Shown here: piece by piece, positions 9,346 through 18,824 of the stretch | Layout of the letters: every line of letters begins with the position of its first letter | Position numbering within the stretch: position 1 is the first letter of the stretch | NCBI RefSeq assembly: GCF_024606225.1 | Contig: NZ_JAGRPU010000004.1 | Coordinates: 62,001-126,000 of the forward strand | Length of the DNA stretch: 64,000 nucleotides | Direction: 5' to 3' | Source: Endozoicomonas sp. ISHI1 | GTDB lineage: Bacteria; Pseudomonadota; Gammaproteobacteria; Pseudomonadales; Endozoicomonadaceae | Translations under genes and position numbers: made by a program | Notes under the pieces: model-generated | Seen by the model: only the letters and a program-made list of their open reading frames with translations | Databases searched by the model: none | What the model was told of the DNA's origin: nothing

Positions 9346-10112
9346 TGTTCTGCTCCTTTTCTCGAAACTTTTGGCTGTGCCAGTGTTTCCATGGCTGCTT
9401 CACCCTCTTTAAAGAGTGTATCCCTGTGAGAGGCAAAATAGTTCAGGGTTCGATAGACGGAGCCCACAACAGCTCTGGGGGTAATAGTAGCCCCGGTGAA
9501 CTGGTCAAACTGGCCGCCATCCTTCTTGACTCCCCAGTCTTCAGGGGCAGGGTCTGTGAGAGACTTACCCCGGAACTGCAAGATCCAGTCAGACACTTTG
9601 GTGTCTATTTTATCACCGAGTCCAGGCGTTTCCTTGTATTGGGTGGCTCTTACTCCAGCCAGAGTCCCGTCGGCGTATATGCCCACCAGTAGCTCTATTT
9701 TTCCAGCATAGCCGTCAGGAGCTATGGCGGGAAGAATGACAGCAACAGGCTTGTGATGCTTGAAAGCTACGTAGCCATATTTTTCAGTAGAGGTTGCCAG
9801 TAAATCATTGGCCGGGATGACTATCCGGGCATCCAGAATGCTGTTGTCGTGTGTGTCATCCGGAAGAATTTCTTTCAGAGCCCTGGCTTCAAAGGCGCGA
9901 ACCTGGGCATGAATCTTCTCTTGCGTGAAAACAAAAGTCAGAGCAATGAGGCCCACGGTGAGAATGGCAAACATACCCAGTGTCAGACTGTTGCGAACGA
10001 TGCTGCTGGCAAGGCCGGCAGAAGGTATCTTCCGTTCAGAAGATGGATTTGGGTCATTTTGACTTTCTTTATCCGTGGACATTCGTGAGTCACTCATTTC
10101 ACATTCATTCAC
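9342..10112 (-). CDS. rnfG: Rnf complex subunit G, covalent flavoprotein
   Basis: One N-terminal membrane anchor (residues ~35-57, [20 protein letters not shown]) is followed by a periplasmic FMN-binding domain. The flavin attachment motif [12 protein letters not shown] is present, FMN being linked through the second Thr by a phosphoester bond. [11 protein letters not shown] is the other family signature. The long frame starts at a GTG (10112); ATGs at 10097 and 10082 are equally possible because no start has a strong ribosome-binding site. The N-terminal ~30 residues are polar and poorly conserved. It sits 30 bp after rnfD and overlaps rnfE. Confidence 0.92.
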
Positions 10113-10115
10113 TAA

Positions 10116-10145
10116 GGGCTGCTTGGCTCAGGGCTGCTTGGCTCA
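10116..10145. repeat. 15-bp tandem duplication between rnfD and rnfG
   Basis: GGGCTGCTTGGCTCA occurs twice in a row (10116-10130, 10131-10145), followed by a partial third GTGCTGCT. The second copy overlaps the last bases of rnfD. It fills the short rnfD-rnfG gap and may affect the spacing of the rnfG ribosome-binding site. Confidence 0.7.
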
Positions 10146-11204
10146 GTGCTGCTCTGGCAGCCCCTTGTTCGGCTTCTTATGACCATAGGTTCTTGGCTGG
10201 GTATAGTAATCAATCATGGGCGCTGCCATGTTCATTAGCAGCGTCGCGAAGGCGACACCGTCAGGGTACCCGCCCCAGGTGCGGATAACATAGACAAGAA
10301 TGCCTGTTCCGGCACCAAAGATCAGCCTTCCCTTGTTGCTGGTAGCACTGCTGACGGGGTCGGTAATAATGAAAAAAGCACCCAGCATGGTGGCACCACT
10401 GAATAAGTGGAACAATGGCGAACCGTGGCTGCCAGACCCGGCTCCGCCCCAGAAAAGGGTAGACATTACCAGCAGAGCTGCCAGCATGCCCATCGGGGCG
10501 TGCCAGCTAAAAACCCTTTTGTAGAGCAGAAAAAGGCCACCCAACAGATAGGCAAGGTTGATCCAGAGCCACCCACGACCTGCAAAATATTGGAAGGCCG
10601 GATTTTCTGACCAGAGCTCTTTCATGGTCAGGGAGGTATTTTCCCGAACAATATCCAGCGGCGTTGCCATACTGATGGCGTCAATATTAATGGGGTGACC
10701 GAAGAGTGGGAAAATAGTGAAAAGTGCCTCGCTGAAGCTTTTCACAGCAGTGTGGCCTGCTGCACCCACCGGAGGTAGCCATTGAGTCATTTCCTGAGGG
10801 AAGGAAATCAGCAACAGCACGTATCCCAGCATGGCCGGATTAAATGGATTGTTACCCAGCCCCCCGTAGAGTTGCTTGCCAATGATAATGGCGAAAGAAA
10901 TTCCAATCAGGGTTAGCCACCAGGGCGAGAGGGGGGGCAGTGCCAGAGCCAACAACACGGCGGTGACAATGGCTGAACCATCAGTGAGATAGAAGCTGAT
11001 GGGGCGTTGTCGTATTTTCAGCACCAACGCTTCTGAGCCCACTGCAATCAATATGCACCAGACGAGATTGATCAGCGTTCCCCAGCCAAAAAAGACTGTC
11101 TGCATGGCCAGGCCCGGCACTGCTGCCAGTAGGACCCATTTCATTATCTGCTGCGTGCTGTTGGGACTGCGAGCATGGGGGGATGTCTGCCTTACCAGGG
11201 TCAT
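10143..11204 (-). CDS. rnfD: Rnf complex subunit D, membrane flavoprotein
   Basis: Multispanning inner-membrane subunit of 353 aa, homologous to NqrB. It carries the FMN-binding Thr in SGATMLGAFFIITDPVSSAT and the conserved GGLGNNPFNPAMLGYV signature. It is thought to pass electrons within the membrane part of the complex during ion translocation. Short gaps (30 bp) separate it from rnfC and rnfG. The N-terminal SPHARSPNSTQQIM is the usual cytoplasmic leader before the first helix. No anomaly is seen. Confidence 0.95.
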   Translation of the reverse strand: MTLVRQTSPHARSPNSTQQIMKWVLLAAVPGLAMQTVFFGWGTLINLVWCILIAVGSEALVLKIRQRPISFYLTDGSAIVTAVLLALALPPLSPWWLTLIGISFAIIIGKQLYGGLGNNPFNPAMLGYVLLLISFPQEMTQWLPPVGAAGHTAVKSFSEALFTIFPLFGHPINIDAISMATPLDIVRENTSLTMKELWSENPAFQYFAGRGWLWINLAYLLGGLFLLYKRVFSWHAPMGMLAALLVMSTLFWGGAGSGSHGSPLFHLFSGATMLGAFFIITDPVSSATSNKGRLIFGAGTGILVYVIRTWGGYPDGVAFATLLMNMAAPMIDYYTQPRTYGHKKPNKGLPEQH

Positions 11205-11234
11205 CGTAAATACCGACTGTTTATCAAGAGAGAA

Positions 11235-13733
11235 TCAACTTGCTGCGGCCAGAGCATTTTCTGCTTCAGCTGCTTTGGTTTGTGCTTTGGTCAGGGCCGC
11301 TTCCAGGGCCTGGGTATCGCCTTCGGCGTTATCCAGTGCCCTTTGGGCTTTCTTGAGTGCAGCTCTGGCCATAGCGTTCTCAATTTTCAATTTCTTAAGG
11401 TCGTCGCTGGTTTCAGTCTTTACCGGGTATGACGAACTGGTCGCTCCCGTTGCGTTATCAGCGACGGATGGTTTTCCGGATTCCAGTTGTTCAAGTTTTT
11501 TACGACATTCGTCTATTTTGTCCTGAAGGGAGAGAGTGTCATCGGAGCCCAATTCCTGAGCTTTTGTCATTTCTCGCTCAGCCTTCTTCAAAGCCGCTTT
11601 GGCCATCGCCTGTTCAACTTTCAGCTTTTTGTCATCTGCTGAGGATTTTGCTGGCTTTCCTGTGTTGGCATCAACTAATTCTTTGGTCAGGCTGTCTGCT
11701 TTCTGGCGGTACTCTTCCACTGCGTCTCTGAGGGCTTCCGTTTCAGAACTGCCTTCTTCAAGGGCTGTAGCCAAAGCTCTTTCCGCTTTTTTCAATGCTG
11801 CTTTAGCCATAGCGGATTCTATTTTCAACTTTTTGGCAGCTTCGTTATCAAGGTTTTTTTCAGCTCTCGGTTGCTGTCGTATAGCTGAAGGCTGTTCTAT
11901 GGCTGAAGGCTCTGAAACAGCTGCCGTTTCAAATTCTTTTTGCAGTTTGGCTACCTGAGCTTCCAGCATGCTGACATCAGCACTCAGCTTGTCAATGTCG
12001 CCTTCTCCCTTCTCCTGAGCCTGAGTCAGGGCTCTGCGGGTTTTCTTCAGCTGGGCGCTGGCCAGTGATAACTGAATCCTGAGTTCTTTTTGATCTGCAG
12101 ACAGTGTCGTTTTTGCCGGTTTGTTGGTAGTTGTGCTTGCTGCCACTTTTTTGGCCTTGGCTCTTTCAATGGCTGCCTGAACAGGATCCGGGACTGCAGA
12201 CGATTCTTTATTGCTTGATGCTGCCTTCTCAGCTTTCAATCTGGCAGCACGTTCTGCATTAGCCTTGCGCTTGGCTTCTTTTTCAGCCTGCTCTCTTTCA
12301 AGACGGGTCTGGCGATGTTCGTAGCGCACCCTGGAGCGTTCTGCTTTGGCATGTCTGGCTTCCTGAGCCCGAATTTCACCCTTGGAGGCTCGATAGTATT
12401 GAACCAGTGGAATACTGCTGGGACACACGTAGGAACAAGCACCGCATTCGATACAGTCAAACAGGTTGTGATGTTTCAGCTGCTCATGGTTTTCTGATTT
12501 CGCATGCCAGTAAAGTTGTTGAGGTAGCAAAGACGATGGACAGGCTTCTGCACACATACCGCAGCGAATACAGGCCTGAGCCGGCATGGCCGGAGGGAAT
12601 TCTCCACGGGTTCCGGCAATCAGACAGTTGCTGGTCTTGATGACAGGGACATCCTGCCCGTTCAGCGTGAAACCCATCATAGGGCCACCCATAATCAATG
12701 CGTCCAGTTGACGATCGTTGATGCCTGCTGCGGACAGAAGGTGTCTGGCAGGTGTTCCCAGAAGAACTTCAAGGTTGCCCGGTTTTGAGAGCGCTTCGCC
12801 AGTCATGGTGGTGATTCTGGAAATCAGCGGCTTGCCATGCTGGACAGCATCACAGACAGCCACCGCTGTGCCAACGTTTTGAACAGCAATACCCAAATCG
12901 GAAGGTAGTTTTCCTGAGGGAACTTCCAGGCCTGTCAATATTTGAATCAGCTGCTTTTCGCCACCCGAAGGGTATTTGGTTGGGAAGACAACCACTTTTA
13001 TTTGATGACCGTTGCTGCTCTGGGCAACGGCTTTTTTGAGGGCTTCAATCGCCTCTGGTTTATTGTCTTCAATGCCGATCAGACAACGTTCACTAGTGAG
13101 AAGGTGTTGTAAAATCTCTGCGCCGGTCACAATGCTGTCGGCACGCTCTCTCATGAGCATGTCATCAGCCGTGATATACGGCTCACATTCAGTGCCATTC
13201 AGAATCAGTGTATGTATCGGGCTTCTTGGTGACAGCTTGACTGCGGCTGGAAAGCCTGCTCCGCCCATACCTGCAATACCCGACTGGCGGATAAGCTCAA
13301 CCAGAGTTGATGGCTCAACAGATTTATAATCGTTGATTGGCTGGAGCTGACACCATTGATCTTTGCCATCCGGAATTAATGTAATGCACTCGTCGTGCAT
13401 TCCGGAGGGATGGGGTATCGCTTCTGAACTTATTGCAGACACAGTGCCCGAGGTAGGGGCGTGAACGGGCACGCTGACAAAGCCGGTAGCTCTGGCAATC
13501 ATTTGTCCTTTTAGCACTCTGTCTCCAACAGCAACAATAGGCTCTGCAGGAGAGCCCGCATGCTGTGACAATGGCAGAATTAACTTATCCGGCATTGGGA
13601 CAGACTTGATAGGCACGCTGGTAGATTGGCGCTTGTTTTCCTCAGGATGAATGCCTCCCGTCAGAGGCCAGACTCTGACTTTGACTTCGGGCATGTGCCT
13701 GGATTCAGTGATATCCCTGAGAGGCAGATTCAT
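11235..13733 (-). CDS. rnfC: Rnf complex subunit C with long coiled-coil tail
   Basis: Peripheral cytoplasmic subunit that binds NADH and FMN and carries two 4Fe-4S clusters. It has an N-terminal barrel-sandwich domain ([20 protein letters not shown]), an NADH-binding-like core ([13 protein letters not shown]), then the cluster motifs [12 protein letters not shown] and [12 protein letters not shown]. At 832 aa it is far longer than the ~440-500-aa core. The excess is an Ala/Lys/Glu-rich coiled coil with about four imperfect repeats, three starting KLKIE/KLKVE and containing [12 protein letters not shown]. Such tails are known in gammaproteobacterial RnfC, but their length varies by repeat number. 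Its start overlaps the rnfB stop by 4 bp. Confidence 0.95.
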   Translation of the reverse strand: MNLPLRDITESRHMPEVKVRVWPLTGGIHPEENKRQSTSVPIKSVPMPDKLILPLSQHAGSPAEPIVAVGDRVLKGQMIARATGFVSVPVHAPTSGTVSAISSEAIPHPSGMHDECITLIPDGKDQWCQLQPINDYKSVEPSTLVELIRQSGIAGMGGAGFPAAVKLSPRSPIHTLILNGTECEPYITADDMLMRERADSIVTGAEILQHLLTSERCLIGIEDNKPEAIEALKKAVAQSSNGHQIKVVVFPTKYPSGGEKQLIQILTGLEVPSGKLPSDLGIAVQNVGTAVAVCDAVQHGKPLISRITTMTGEALSKPGNLEVLLGTPARHLLSAAGINDRQLDALIMGGPMMGFTLNGQDVPVIKTSNCLIAGTRGEFPPAMPAQACIRCGMCAEACPSSLLPQQLYWHAKSENHEQLKHHNLFDCIECGACSYVCPSSIPLVQYYRASKGEIRAQEARHAKAERSRVRYEHRQTRLEREQAEKEAKRKANAERAARLKAEKAASSNKESSAVPDPVQAAIERAKAKKVAASTTTNKPAKTTLSADQKELRIQLSLASAQLKKTRRALTQAQEKGEGDIDKLSADVSMLEAQVAKLQKEFETAAVSEPSAIEQPSAIRQQPRAEKNLDNEAAKKLKIESAMAKAALKKAERALATALEEGSSETEALRDAVEEYRQKADSLTKELVDANTGKPAKSSADDKKLKVEQAMAKAALKKAEREMTKAQELGSDDTLSLQDKIDECRKKLEQLESGKPSVADNATGATSSSYPVKTETSDDLKKLKIENAMARAALKKAQRALDNAEGDTQALEAALTKAQTKAAEAENALAAAS

Positions 13734-14317
13734 ACGGTTTGTCCTCTCATATCCGTGGCTATCAGACCGGGTTCTGCTTCCCTGGAGGGCAAGGTCCAGC
13801 TCCAGGTATGGGGGGTTGTTTCGATGGCTACCATGTCTATGCAGTCAACAGGGCAGGGTTCAACACAAAGGTCACAGCCAGTGCACTCATCTTTCATGAC
13901 CGTGTGCATTTGCCTGGCAGCGCCCAGAATGGCATCTACTGGGCAAGCCTGTAGGCATTTGGTGCAACCAATACACTCATCTTCCCGGATGTAGGCAACC
14001 ATGGGCGGCTTTTCGGCACCATGCTCTTCGTCCAGTGGTTCAGGCTCCACATCCAAAAGATCGGCCAGTGCATTGATAGTGGACTGACCACCTGGAGGGC
14101 AACGGTTGATGGGTTCACCACTGACAATCGCTTCTGCGTATGGACGACAGCCCGGAAAGCCACATTGACCGCACTGGGTCTGAGGCAGCAGCTCATTCAC
14201 CTGATCAATAATAGGGTTGCCTTCCACCTTGAAGCGGACACTGGCAAAACCCAGTATGGCGCCAAAAACAAGTGCCAGAGCAAGAAGGGCGATAATGGCA
14301 AAAATGACGATTTCCAT
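13730..14317 (-). CDS. rnfB: Rnf complex subunit B, iron-sulfur protein
   Basis: 195 aa. An N-terminal membrane helix ([20 protein letters not shown]) is followed by the four-Cys domain around [16 protein letters not shown] that binds one 4Fe-4S cluster, then a two-cluster ferredoxin domain with [12 protein letters not shown] and [12 protein letters not shown]. RnfB is the proposed entry or exit point for the low-potential electron carrier. It starts 19 bp after rnfA and ends overlapping rnfC. Confidence 0.95.
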   Translation of the reverse strand: MEIVIFAIIALLALALVFGAILGFASVRFKVEGNPIIDQVNELLPQTQCGQCGFPGCRPYAEAIVSGEPINRCPPGGQSTINALADLLDVEPEPLDEEHGAEKPPMVAYIREDECIGCTKCLQACPVDAILGAARQMHTVMKDECTGCDLCVEPCPVDCIDMVAIETTPHTWSWTLPSREAEPGLIATDMRGQTV

Positions 14318-14336
14318 AATCCTTGACAGATCTCCC

Positions 14337-14930
14337 TTACAGTTTGATCAGGCCAGTGAAGCCCATAAAGGCCAATGACATCAGGCCAGCGCTGATCATT
14401 CCGATGGCAGCGCCCCTGAAAGGAGCAGGAACATCGGCAGCAGCAATACGTTCACGCATGGCAGAGAACAAAACCAGCACCAGTGAAAAACCGGCAGCGG
14501 CACCAAAGCCATAGGTAGCGGAATCAACCAGTGAACTGTTTAATCGGTTGCTGTTCAGCAGAGCGACACCCAAAACAGCACAGTTGCTAGTGATCAAAGG
14601 CAGGAATACGCCAAGGACACGGTGCAGCAGAGGGCTGACTTTTCTAACCACCATTTCCGTAAACTGAACCACTACCGCGATGACAAGGATAAAGGCAATG
14701 GTTTTGAGAAATTCCAGACCCAGGGGAATCAGAAGGTACTGATAAGTCAGGTAGCTGCAGATTGAGGCCAGAGTGAGTACAAACGTGGTGGCCAGAGACA
14801 TTCCCATGGCTGACTCCAGTTTGTTGGAGACACCCATAAACGGACAGAGGCCCAGAAACTGTACCAGTACAAAGTTGTTGACCAGGATGGCACTGATCAT
14901 AATCAGTACCAGTTCGCTCATCTGTTCCAT
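14337..14930 (-). CDS. rnfA: Rnf complex subunit A, first gene of the operon
   Basis: Inner-membrane subunit with six predicted helices and the RnfA/NqrE signatures [20 protein letters not shown] and [14 protein letters not shown]; their Cys residues are proposed to hold a membrane-embedded Fe-S centre shared with RnfE. The frame opens at 14930 ([10 protein letters not shown]), but the internal ATG at 14921 gives the usual family N-terminus and has GGAAC just upstream; either is possible. It begins a tightly spaced operon A-B-C-D-G-E-nth. Confidence 0.94.
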   Translation of the reverse strand: MEQMSELVLIMISAILVNNFVLVQFLGLCPFMGVSNKLESAMGMSLATTFVLTLASICSYLTYQYLLIPLGLEFLKTIAFILVIAVVVQFTEMVVRKVSPLLHRVLGVFLPLITSNCAVLGVALLNSNRLNSSLVDSATYGFGAAAGFSLVLVLFSAMRERIAAADVPAPFRGAAIGMISAGLMSLAFMGFTGLIKL

Positions 14931-15023
14931 TTTGACTCTACCGAGAGTGTGTTCGAGGGACAGACAGGCTGCGGGGTGCTCTGTCCAGACGTCAGTAGCG
15001 TCAATACCCGAATGTGGCCGCTC

Positions 15024-15067
15024 ATTATATATGCCATAAAAATGCAGTTAAATGATCTTTAAAGATC
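15024..15067 (-). promoter_or_regulatory. Candidate rnf promoter with adjacent palindrome
   Basis: On the minus strand TTAACT (15051-15046) and a perfect TATAAT (15029-15024) are separated by 16 bp, about 95 bp upstream of rnfA. Immediately upstream of the -35, GATCTTTAAAGATC (15054-15067) is a perfect 14-bp palindrome that could be an operator. The rest of the 576-bp gap between rnfA and the Hsp70 gene (15068-15506) is non-coding, and I see no clear promoter or heat-shock element in it for the plus-strand gene. Confidence 0.45.
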
Positions 15068-15506
15068 TAAAAGAAATAAATATAAAACGGTTCATGCCAC
15101 TGTCTGACCATATTTCATGGTGAAAACTGCGGGATTATAGCGGGATTAGAAGGCTGATGCATTGTGGAAATCCATGGCCCGGCTTCTGGCTAAGGTCTTC
15201 AGCTTTTATAACGAAGGAATTATTCGGCTGAGAGGTTGTTTGTAAAGTAACTGGATTGGTTGAAAATCAAGAAATAATGGCCTAGTTTTCCGATCAATTC
15301 GATTAAACAGGTCGACTATTCATAAAAACCTGAGTGAAAAATCTGACTCGTTCTACTGAACTCGCAACCTTTTGCGCCCTCCTCATCTATTGCAAGGATT
15401 GGGTTCAGGCAGTCTGGTTAGATTGTGTGTTTGCTTTTTGCAGGCATTTTCCCATTGATGGCCTGGGATACTGTTAACCTTAAATCCATTGATAAAGGTG
15501 CTGATC

Positions 15507-17498
15507 ATGCTGGAGTGGAGTTTCATTCAACAGTCATTAGTTAAAGCCCTGATCTTACCTGCTCTGATAATACTTACATCTATCTGCTCAGAGGCAAGTG
15601 AGGAGACAGGGGTCATTATCGGTATTGACCTGGGGACCACTTACTCCTGCGTGGGTATTCGTCGGTCTGGGCGAACAGAAATCATCGCCAATGACCAGGG
15701 AAATAGAATAACACCATCCGTTATTAGCTGGACTCCCGAAAATGAGCGCTTTGTAGGGGATGCCGCCAAGAACCAGGCCACCAGAAATCCGGAGCTTACG
15801 GTATTTGATGTCAAGCGCATTATCGGTCGCGACTTTGATGACCCGAAATTACAGGCAGATATCAAGCACTTCCCTTTCAAAGTTGTGAATGTGAATGGTC
15901 AGCCCAGAATAGAAATGACAACCCTTCAGGAACATTTTTCATTTACTCCGGAAGAGTTAAGCGCAATGGTGCTGGGCAAAATGAAAACGACTGCGGAAGA
16001 TTATCTCGGGGAGAAAGTCACCCGTGCGGTTGTCACTGTGCCTGCCTATTTCAACGATGCTCAGCGTCAGGCTACCAAGGATGCGGGCAGAATAGCAGGG
16101 TTAACTGTTGAGCGTATCATTAATGAACCCACCGCAGCGGCATTGGCTTATGGTTTAGACAAAAGGCTCAAGGGTGAAGAAAACGTACTGGTGTTTGATT
16201 TTGGTGGCGGCACGTTTGATGTATCAATACTGACGATTGATAATGGTGTCTTTGAGGTGCTGGCTACTGCTGGCGACACTCACCTGGGAGGGGAGGACAT
16301 TGACCAGCGACTGGTGGATTACTTTAGTAAAATCGCTAAACGAAAATACGGTCTTGACCTGACCCATAACAAGCGTGCCCAGCAGAAATTACGCCGGGAG
16401 GTGGAGAAGGCCAAGCGTACTTTGTCAACGACCCATCAGGTGCGGGTTGAAGTTGAGTCACTGGCCGATGAAAAGGACTTCAGCGCGTCCTTGTCAAGGG
16501 CGAAATTTGAAGAACTCAATTTGGATCTGTTCCGAAAAACACTGACTTCTGTAAAGAAGGCCCTGCAAGATGCTGGTCTTGAGCGTCAGGATATCAATGA
16601 GATTATTCTGGTCGGGGGCTCCACCCGTATCCCCAAAGTTCGGGAGCTGTTGAGAGAGTATTTCAATGGCAAAGCTTTAAATCATAGTGTTAACCCGGAC
16701 GAGGCTGTCGCCTATGGTGCTGCTGTTCAGGGAGCGGTGCTCAGTGGCGATAAGTCAAACAACGACATACTTCTGCTTGATGTAATCCCTCTTTCTCTGG
16801 GGATTGAGACAGTAGGTGGGGTTTTCGCAAAAATACTGACCCGCAACACGGTCATTCCCACCAAGAAACATCAGATCTTCAGTACCGCCAGTGATCGCCA
16901 GACTACAGTGACTATCAAGGTCTACGAGGGGGAGCGCCCCATGACCAAAGACAATCACCTGTTGGGTAATTTTGATCTTACCGGTATCCCACCCGCTCCC
17001 AGAGGTGTTCCTCAGATAGACGTGACTTTCTCTGTAGACGAGAACAGCATATTGACCGTGAAAGCTCAGGAAAAATCGAGTGGCAGTAACAATATCGTTA
17101 TTAATAAAGATACTGGCCGGCTGAGCGAAGAGGACATTGAAAAAATGATTCAGGATGCCGAAAAATTCTCGGAGCAGGATCAGCGGGCACAAAAAAAGGT
17201 CGAGGCCCGTAACAAGTTGGAATCTCTTGTTTATTCGCACCGCTCTCAATTAAAGGATGACAGTGACGGCTGGGTCAATAAACTCTCTGCCGAAGACAAG
17301 AGTCTTCTTGATAATACCATTCAAGAGTCAATTTCCTGGCTTGAAGACAATACTGAGGCCAACACAGAAGAGTTAGAGGAAAAACATCAGGAAGTCAGTG
17401 ATGCCATTCAGTCAATAGCTTCCCGGGCGGATAGTTCTTCTGAGGACAAATCTGAGGACAAATCTGAGGACAAATCTGAGGACAAAGATGAACTATGA
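15507..17498 (+). CDS. BiP-like Hsp70 with signal peptide and C-terminal KDEL
   Basis: 663 aa from the ATG at 15507, preceded by AAAGGTG at 15494; an in-frame TTG at 15489 lies upstream of that site. Residues 1-30 form a signal peptide (basic K13, core [14 protein letters not shown], cleavage after SEA). The Hsp70 ATPase follows: [12 protein letters not shown] (39-50), [66 protein letters not shown]. Next come the linker ([14 protein letters not shown]) and substrate domain ([33 protein letters not shown]). These blocks are closer to eukaryotic BiP/GRP78 than to bacterial DnaK. The protein ends in four SEDK repeats and KDEL, the ER-retrieval signal. No dnaJ or grpE is adjacent. Delivery to a host ER is inference. 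Confidence 0.9.
   Translation: MLEWSFIQQSLVKALILPALIILTSICSEASEETGVIIGIDLGTTYSCVGIRRSGRTEIIANDQGNRITPSVISWTPENERFVGDAAKNQATRNPELTVFDVKRIIGRDFDDPKLQADIKHFPFKVVNVNGQPRIEMTTLQEHFSFTPEELSAMVLGKMKTTAEDYLGEKVTRAVVTVPAYFNDAQRQATKDAGRIAGLTVERIINEPTAAALAYGLDKRLKGEENVLVFDFGGGTFDVSILTIDNGVFEVLATAGDTHLGGEDIDQRLVDYFSKIAKRKYGLDLTHNKRAQQKLRREVEKAKRTLSTTHQVRVEVESLADEKDFSASLSRAKFEELNLDLFRKTLTSVKKALQDAGLERQDINEIILVGGSTRIPKVRELLREYFNGKALNHSVNPDEAVAYGAAVQGAVLSGDKSNNDILLLDVIPLSLGIETVGGVFAKILTRNTVIPTKKHQIFSTASDRQTTVTIKVYEGERPMTKDNHLLGNFDLTGIPPAPRGVPQIDVTFSVDENSILTVKAQEKSSGSNNIVINKDTGRLSEEDIEKMIQDAEKFSEQDQRAQKKVEARNKLESLVYSHRSQLKDDSDGWVNKLSAEDKSLLDNTIQESISWLEDNTEANTEELEEKHQEVSDAIQSIASRADSSSEDKSEDKSEDKSEDKDEL
17439..17486 (+). 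repeat. Four perfect 12-bp repeats before the KDEL codons
   Basis: TCTGAGGACAAA occurs four times in a row without a mismatch and encodes SEDK x4, directly before the GAT-GAA-CTA-TGA that completes EDKDEL. Perfect identity suggests recent slippage expansion of an acidic tail that displays the terminal signal. Confidence 0.95.
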
Positions 17499-17540
17499 GT
17501 AGCTGAAAGATAGCTCAGCTGCTGTTGACGACAAAATAAA

Positions 17541-17568
17541 AAAACGGGCTTGACAGCCCGTTTTTTTA
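17541..17568 (+). terminator. Rho-independent terminator after the Hsp70 gene
   Basis: AAAACGGGCT (17541-17550), a TGAC loop, and AGCCCGTTTTTTT (17555 onward) form a GC-rich stem followed by a long T-run, about 40 bp after the stop. The A-run on the other side could also serve minus-strand transcripts. Confidence 0.9.
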
Positions 17569-17596
17569 TTTTTTTGTTTCTTTGTTCGGGCTTAAT

Positions 17597-17911
17597 CTAA
17601 AACCTGTAAGCATTTGTATGGTGGTAGATAAGGCACAAAAATAATGCAGTAGTCTTTGCCAGGAATTGAAACTCTCTAAACAGGGGTTGCATATGTGCCA
17701 TGACCATTGGAAAGTCTTCGCTAGTGCCATTCAGAAATTCAACCCTGAAAGAACTTAAGTCATCGAATTCAGTGGCATTTTTTAGTTGAGATACAAAACA
17801 CTCGTCGTTAAACGAATCATCAACAGAGTAAAAACTCCATGCTGGAAAGCTAAAAAAATGTCTGTATTCATGAACTACCACATAACTTCTATTATCCGAT
17901 TCTGATCTCAC
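17597..17911 (-). CDS. Hypothetical ORF in a decayed region
   Basis: 104 codons from a GTG at 17911; the frame stays open about 18 codons further upstream, so the true 5' end is unclear. The protein is rich in Phe, Tyr and His (VVVHEYRHFFSFPAWSFYS) and ends near FLAKTTALFLCLIYHH. It overlaps the ORF ending at 17908 by 4 bp. I do not recognise it. Given the truncated GST gene alongside, it may be a gene fragment rather than a working gene. Confidence 0.3.
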   Translation of the reverse strand: MRSESDNRSYVVVHEYRHFFSFPAWSFYSVDDSFNDECFVSQLKNATEFDDLSSFRVEFLNGTSEDFPMVMAHMQPLFREFQFLAKTTALFLCLIYHHTNAYRF

Positions 17912-18252
17912 ATAAAACTTTTTGGTGTAGAACAGGTGTAGAACACTTCAGCATAAAGATTAAAACTTAATATCTGAAAGAAGGATAGAGAAAAAATAAA
18001 GGAAATATGCCTGGATAATTTTAAATGTTTGGAGACAATATTCAGTTTTCTTGTTCTGCTTGCAGTTTTAAAATGGCTGAAAATATTTTTATCATTTAAA
18101 ACCTCAAAATGACTGTTTTTATTCGTCTGAAGATCAACGGGTACTATATCCTCTTGCATTCTCTCAGCCTCAGAAATAAATGAGATATCAGTATAGATGC
18201 GGACTCGTATACCCACCTGTCGATCTCGATGATCGGCTACGTCTGAGGCCAT
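17908..18252 (-). CDS. Hypothetical ORF in a decayed region
   Basis: 114 codons from an ATG at 18252 that overlaps the end of the truncated GST frame. It contains GIRVRIYTDISFISEAERM, a Lys/Arg/His-rich middle and a hydrophobic C-terminal stretch (ISFIFSLSFFQILSFNLYAEVF) that could be a membrane segment. The AT-rich codon use differs from the neighbours. No family is recognised; it may be foreign DNA that truncated the GST gene. Confidence 0.3.
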   Translation of the reverse strand: MASDVADHRDRQVGIRVRIYTDISFISEAERMQEDIVPVDLQTNKNSHFEVLNDKNIFSHFKTASRTRKLNIVSKHLKLSRHISFIFSLSFFQILSFNLYAEVFYTCSTPKSFM

Positions 18253-18431
18253 GATGTCTGTTGCAGGGCAGTGCCTTTAGGTGAGACACTGAGCATCGCC
18301 TGAGGTTTGTTTCTCAGCAATATCTCTCTGTGCTCAAGAGCGATGCCTGAGTAAGTCAGTGCCAGTCTGGCACGCATGGCGTAAGGGCATCGACGAAAAG
18401 AGTAAAGGATGGGTTGATTGCTGTCGTTCAC
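18237..18431 (-). pseudogene. Truncated glutathione S-transferase, N-terminal fragment
   Basis: The frame opens at a GTG (18431) and encodes a GST N-terminal thioredoxin fold: PILYSFRRCPYAMRARLAL (active-site Cys in RRCPYAMR), then IALEHREILLRNKPQAML and SVSPKGT. The family continues V-P-V-L and a helical C-terminal domain. Here the sequence goes to ALQQTSWPQT and stops after 64 codons, so the break lies near 18262. A glutathione-binding fold could not be completed. The GTG overlaps the stop of a 31-codon ORF upstream. Confidence 0.7.
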
Positions 18432-18523
18432 TGAGGTTCTCTTTGCAGGAGTGCTGTGGCGTCATGCAGCATAGCACTCAGCGTTCCTTCTGGAGTATTT
18501 CGGCTCATGGCTGTTTTGAACAT
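18428..18523 (-). CDS. Possible 31-codon leader ORF before the GST fragment
   Basis: An ATG at 18523 begins MFKTAMSRNTPEGTLSAMLH and its TGA overlaps the GST start as GTGA, an arrangement typical of coupled genes. It may be the tail of a larger lost gene. The rest of the 18432-18824 gap holds a duplicated GGCTATCTATGGT (around 18605-18635) and no other feature I can define. Confidence 0.2.
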   Translation of the reverse strand: MFKTAMSRNTPEGTLSAMLHDATALLQREPQ

Positions 18524-18824
18524 TTTGCATGAACCTGTTCAGGTTGGCCAGCTTCTGTGTTCATTGTTGATGACGAAGCGGTTGCTGTGTTCGACTGCTA
18601 TGACGGCTATCTATGGTGGCGGCTATCTATGGTCGCTATCAGGTAGCTGATCAGTCCTCTAGATAATAAAGACTGATGAATGTTCAAACCAAAAGGTATT
18701 TCTGCAAGGGGAGGGCTGAAGGTAGAGTATCACGGAATTCTCATCGGCTTCGGACTTATGCTGAATGTGATTTAAGTTCTGGCGGATGAATACTCACGAG
18801 TTGCAAAGCCTACAGGAATCTCTC

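Noticed and set aside
15420-15500. Heat-shock (sigma-32) promoter for the Hsp70 gene
   Set aside because: CCCATTGA resembles part of a -10, but no CTTGAA-like -35 lies at proper spacing.
15579-15596. Possible lipoprotein signal (Cys in LTSIC) in the KDEL-Hsp70
   Set aside because: The residue before Cys is Ile, which does not fit a lipobox; cleavage after SEA by signal peptidase I is more likely.
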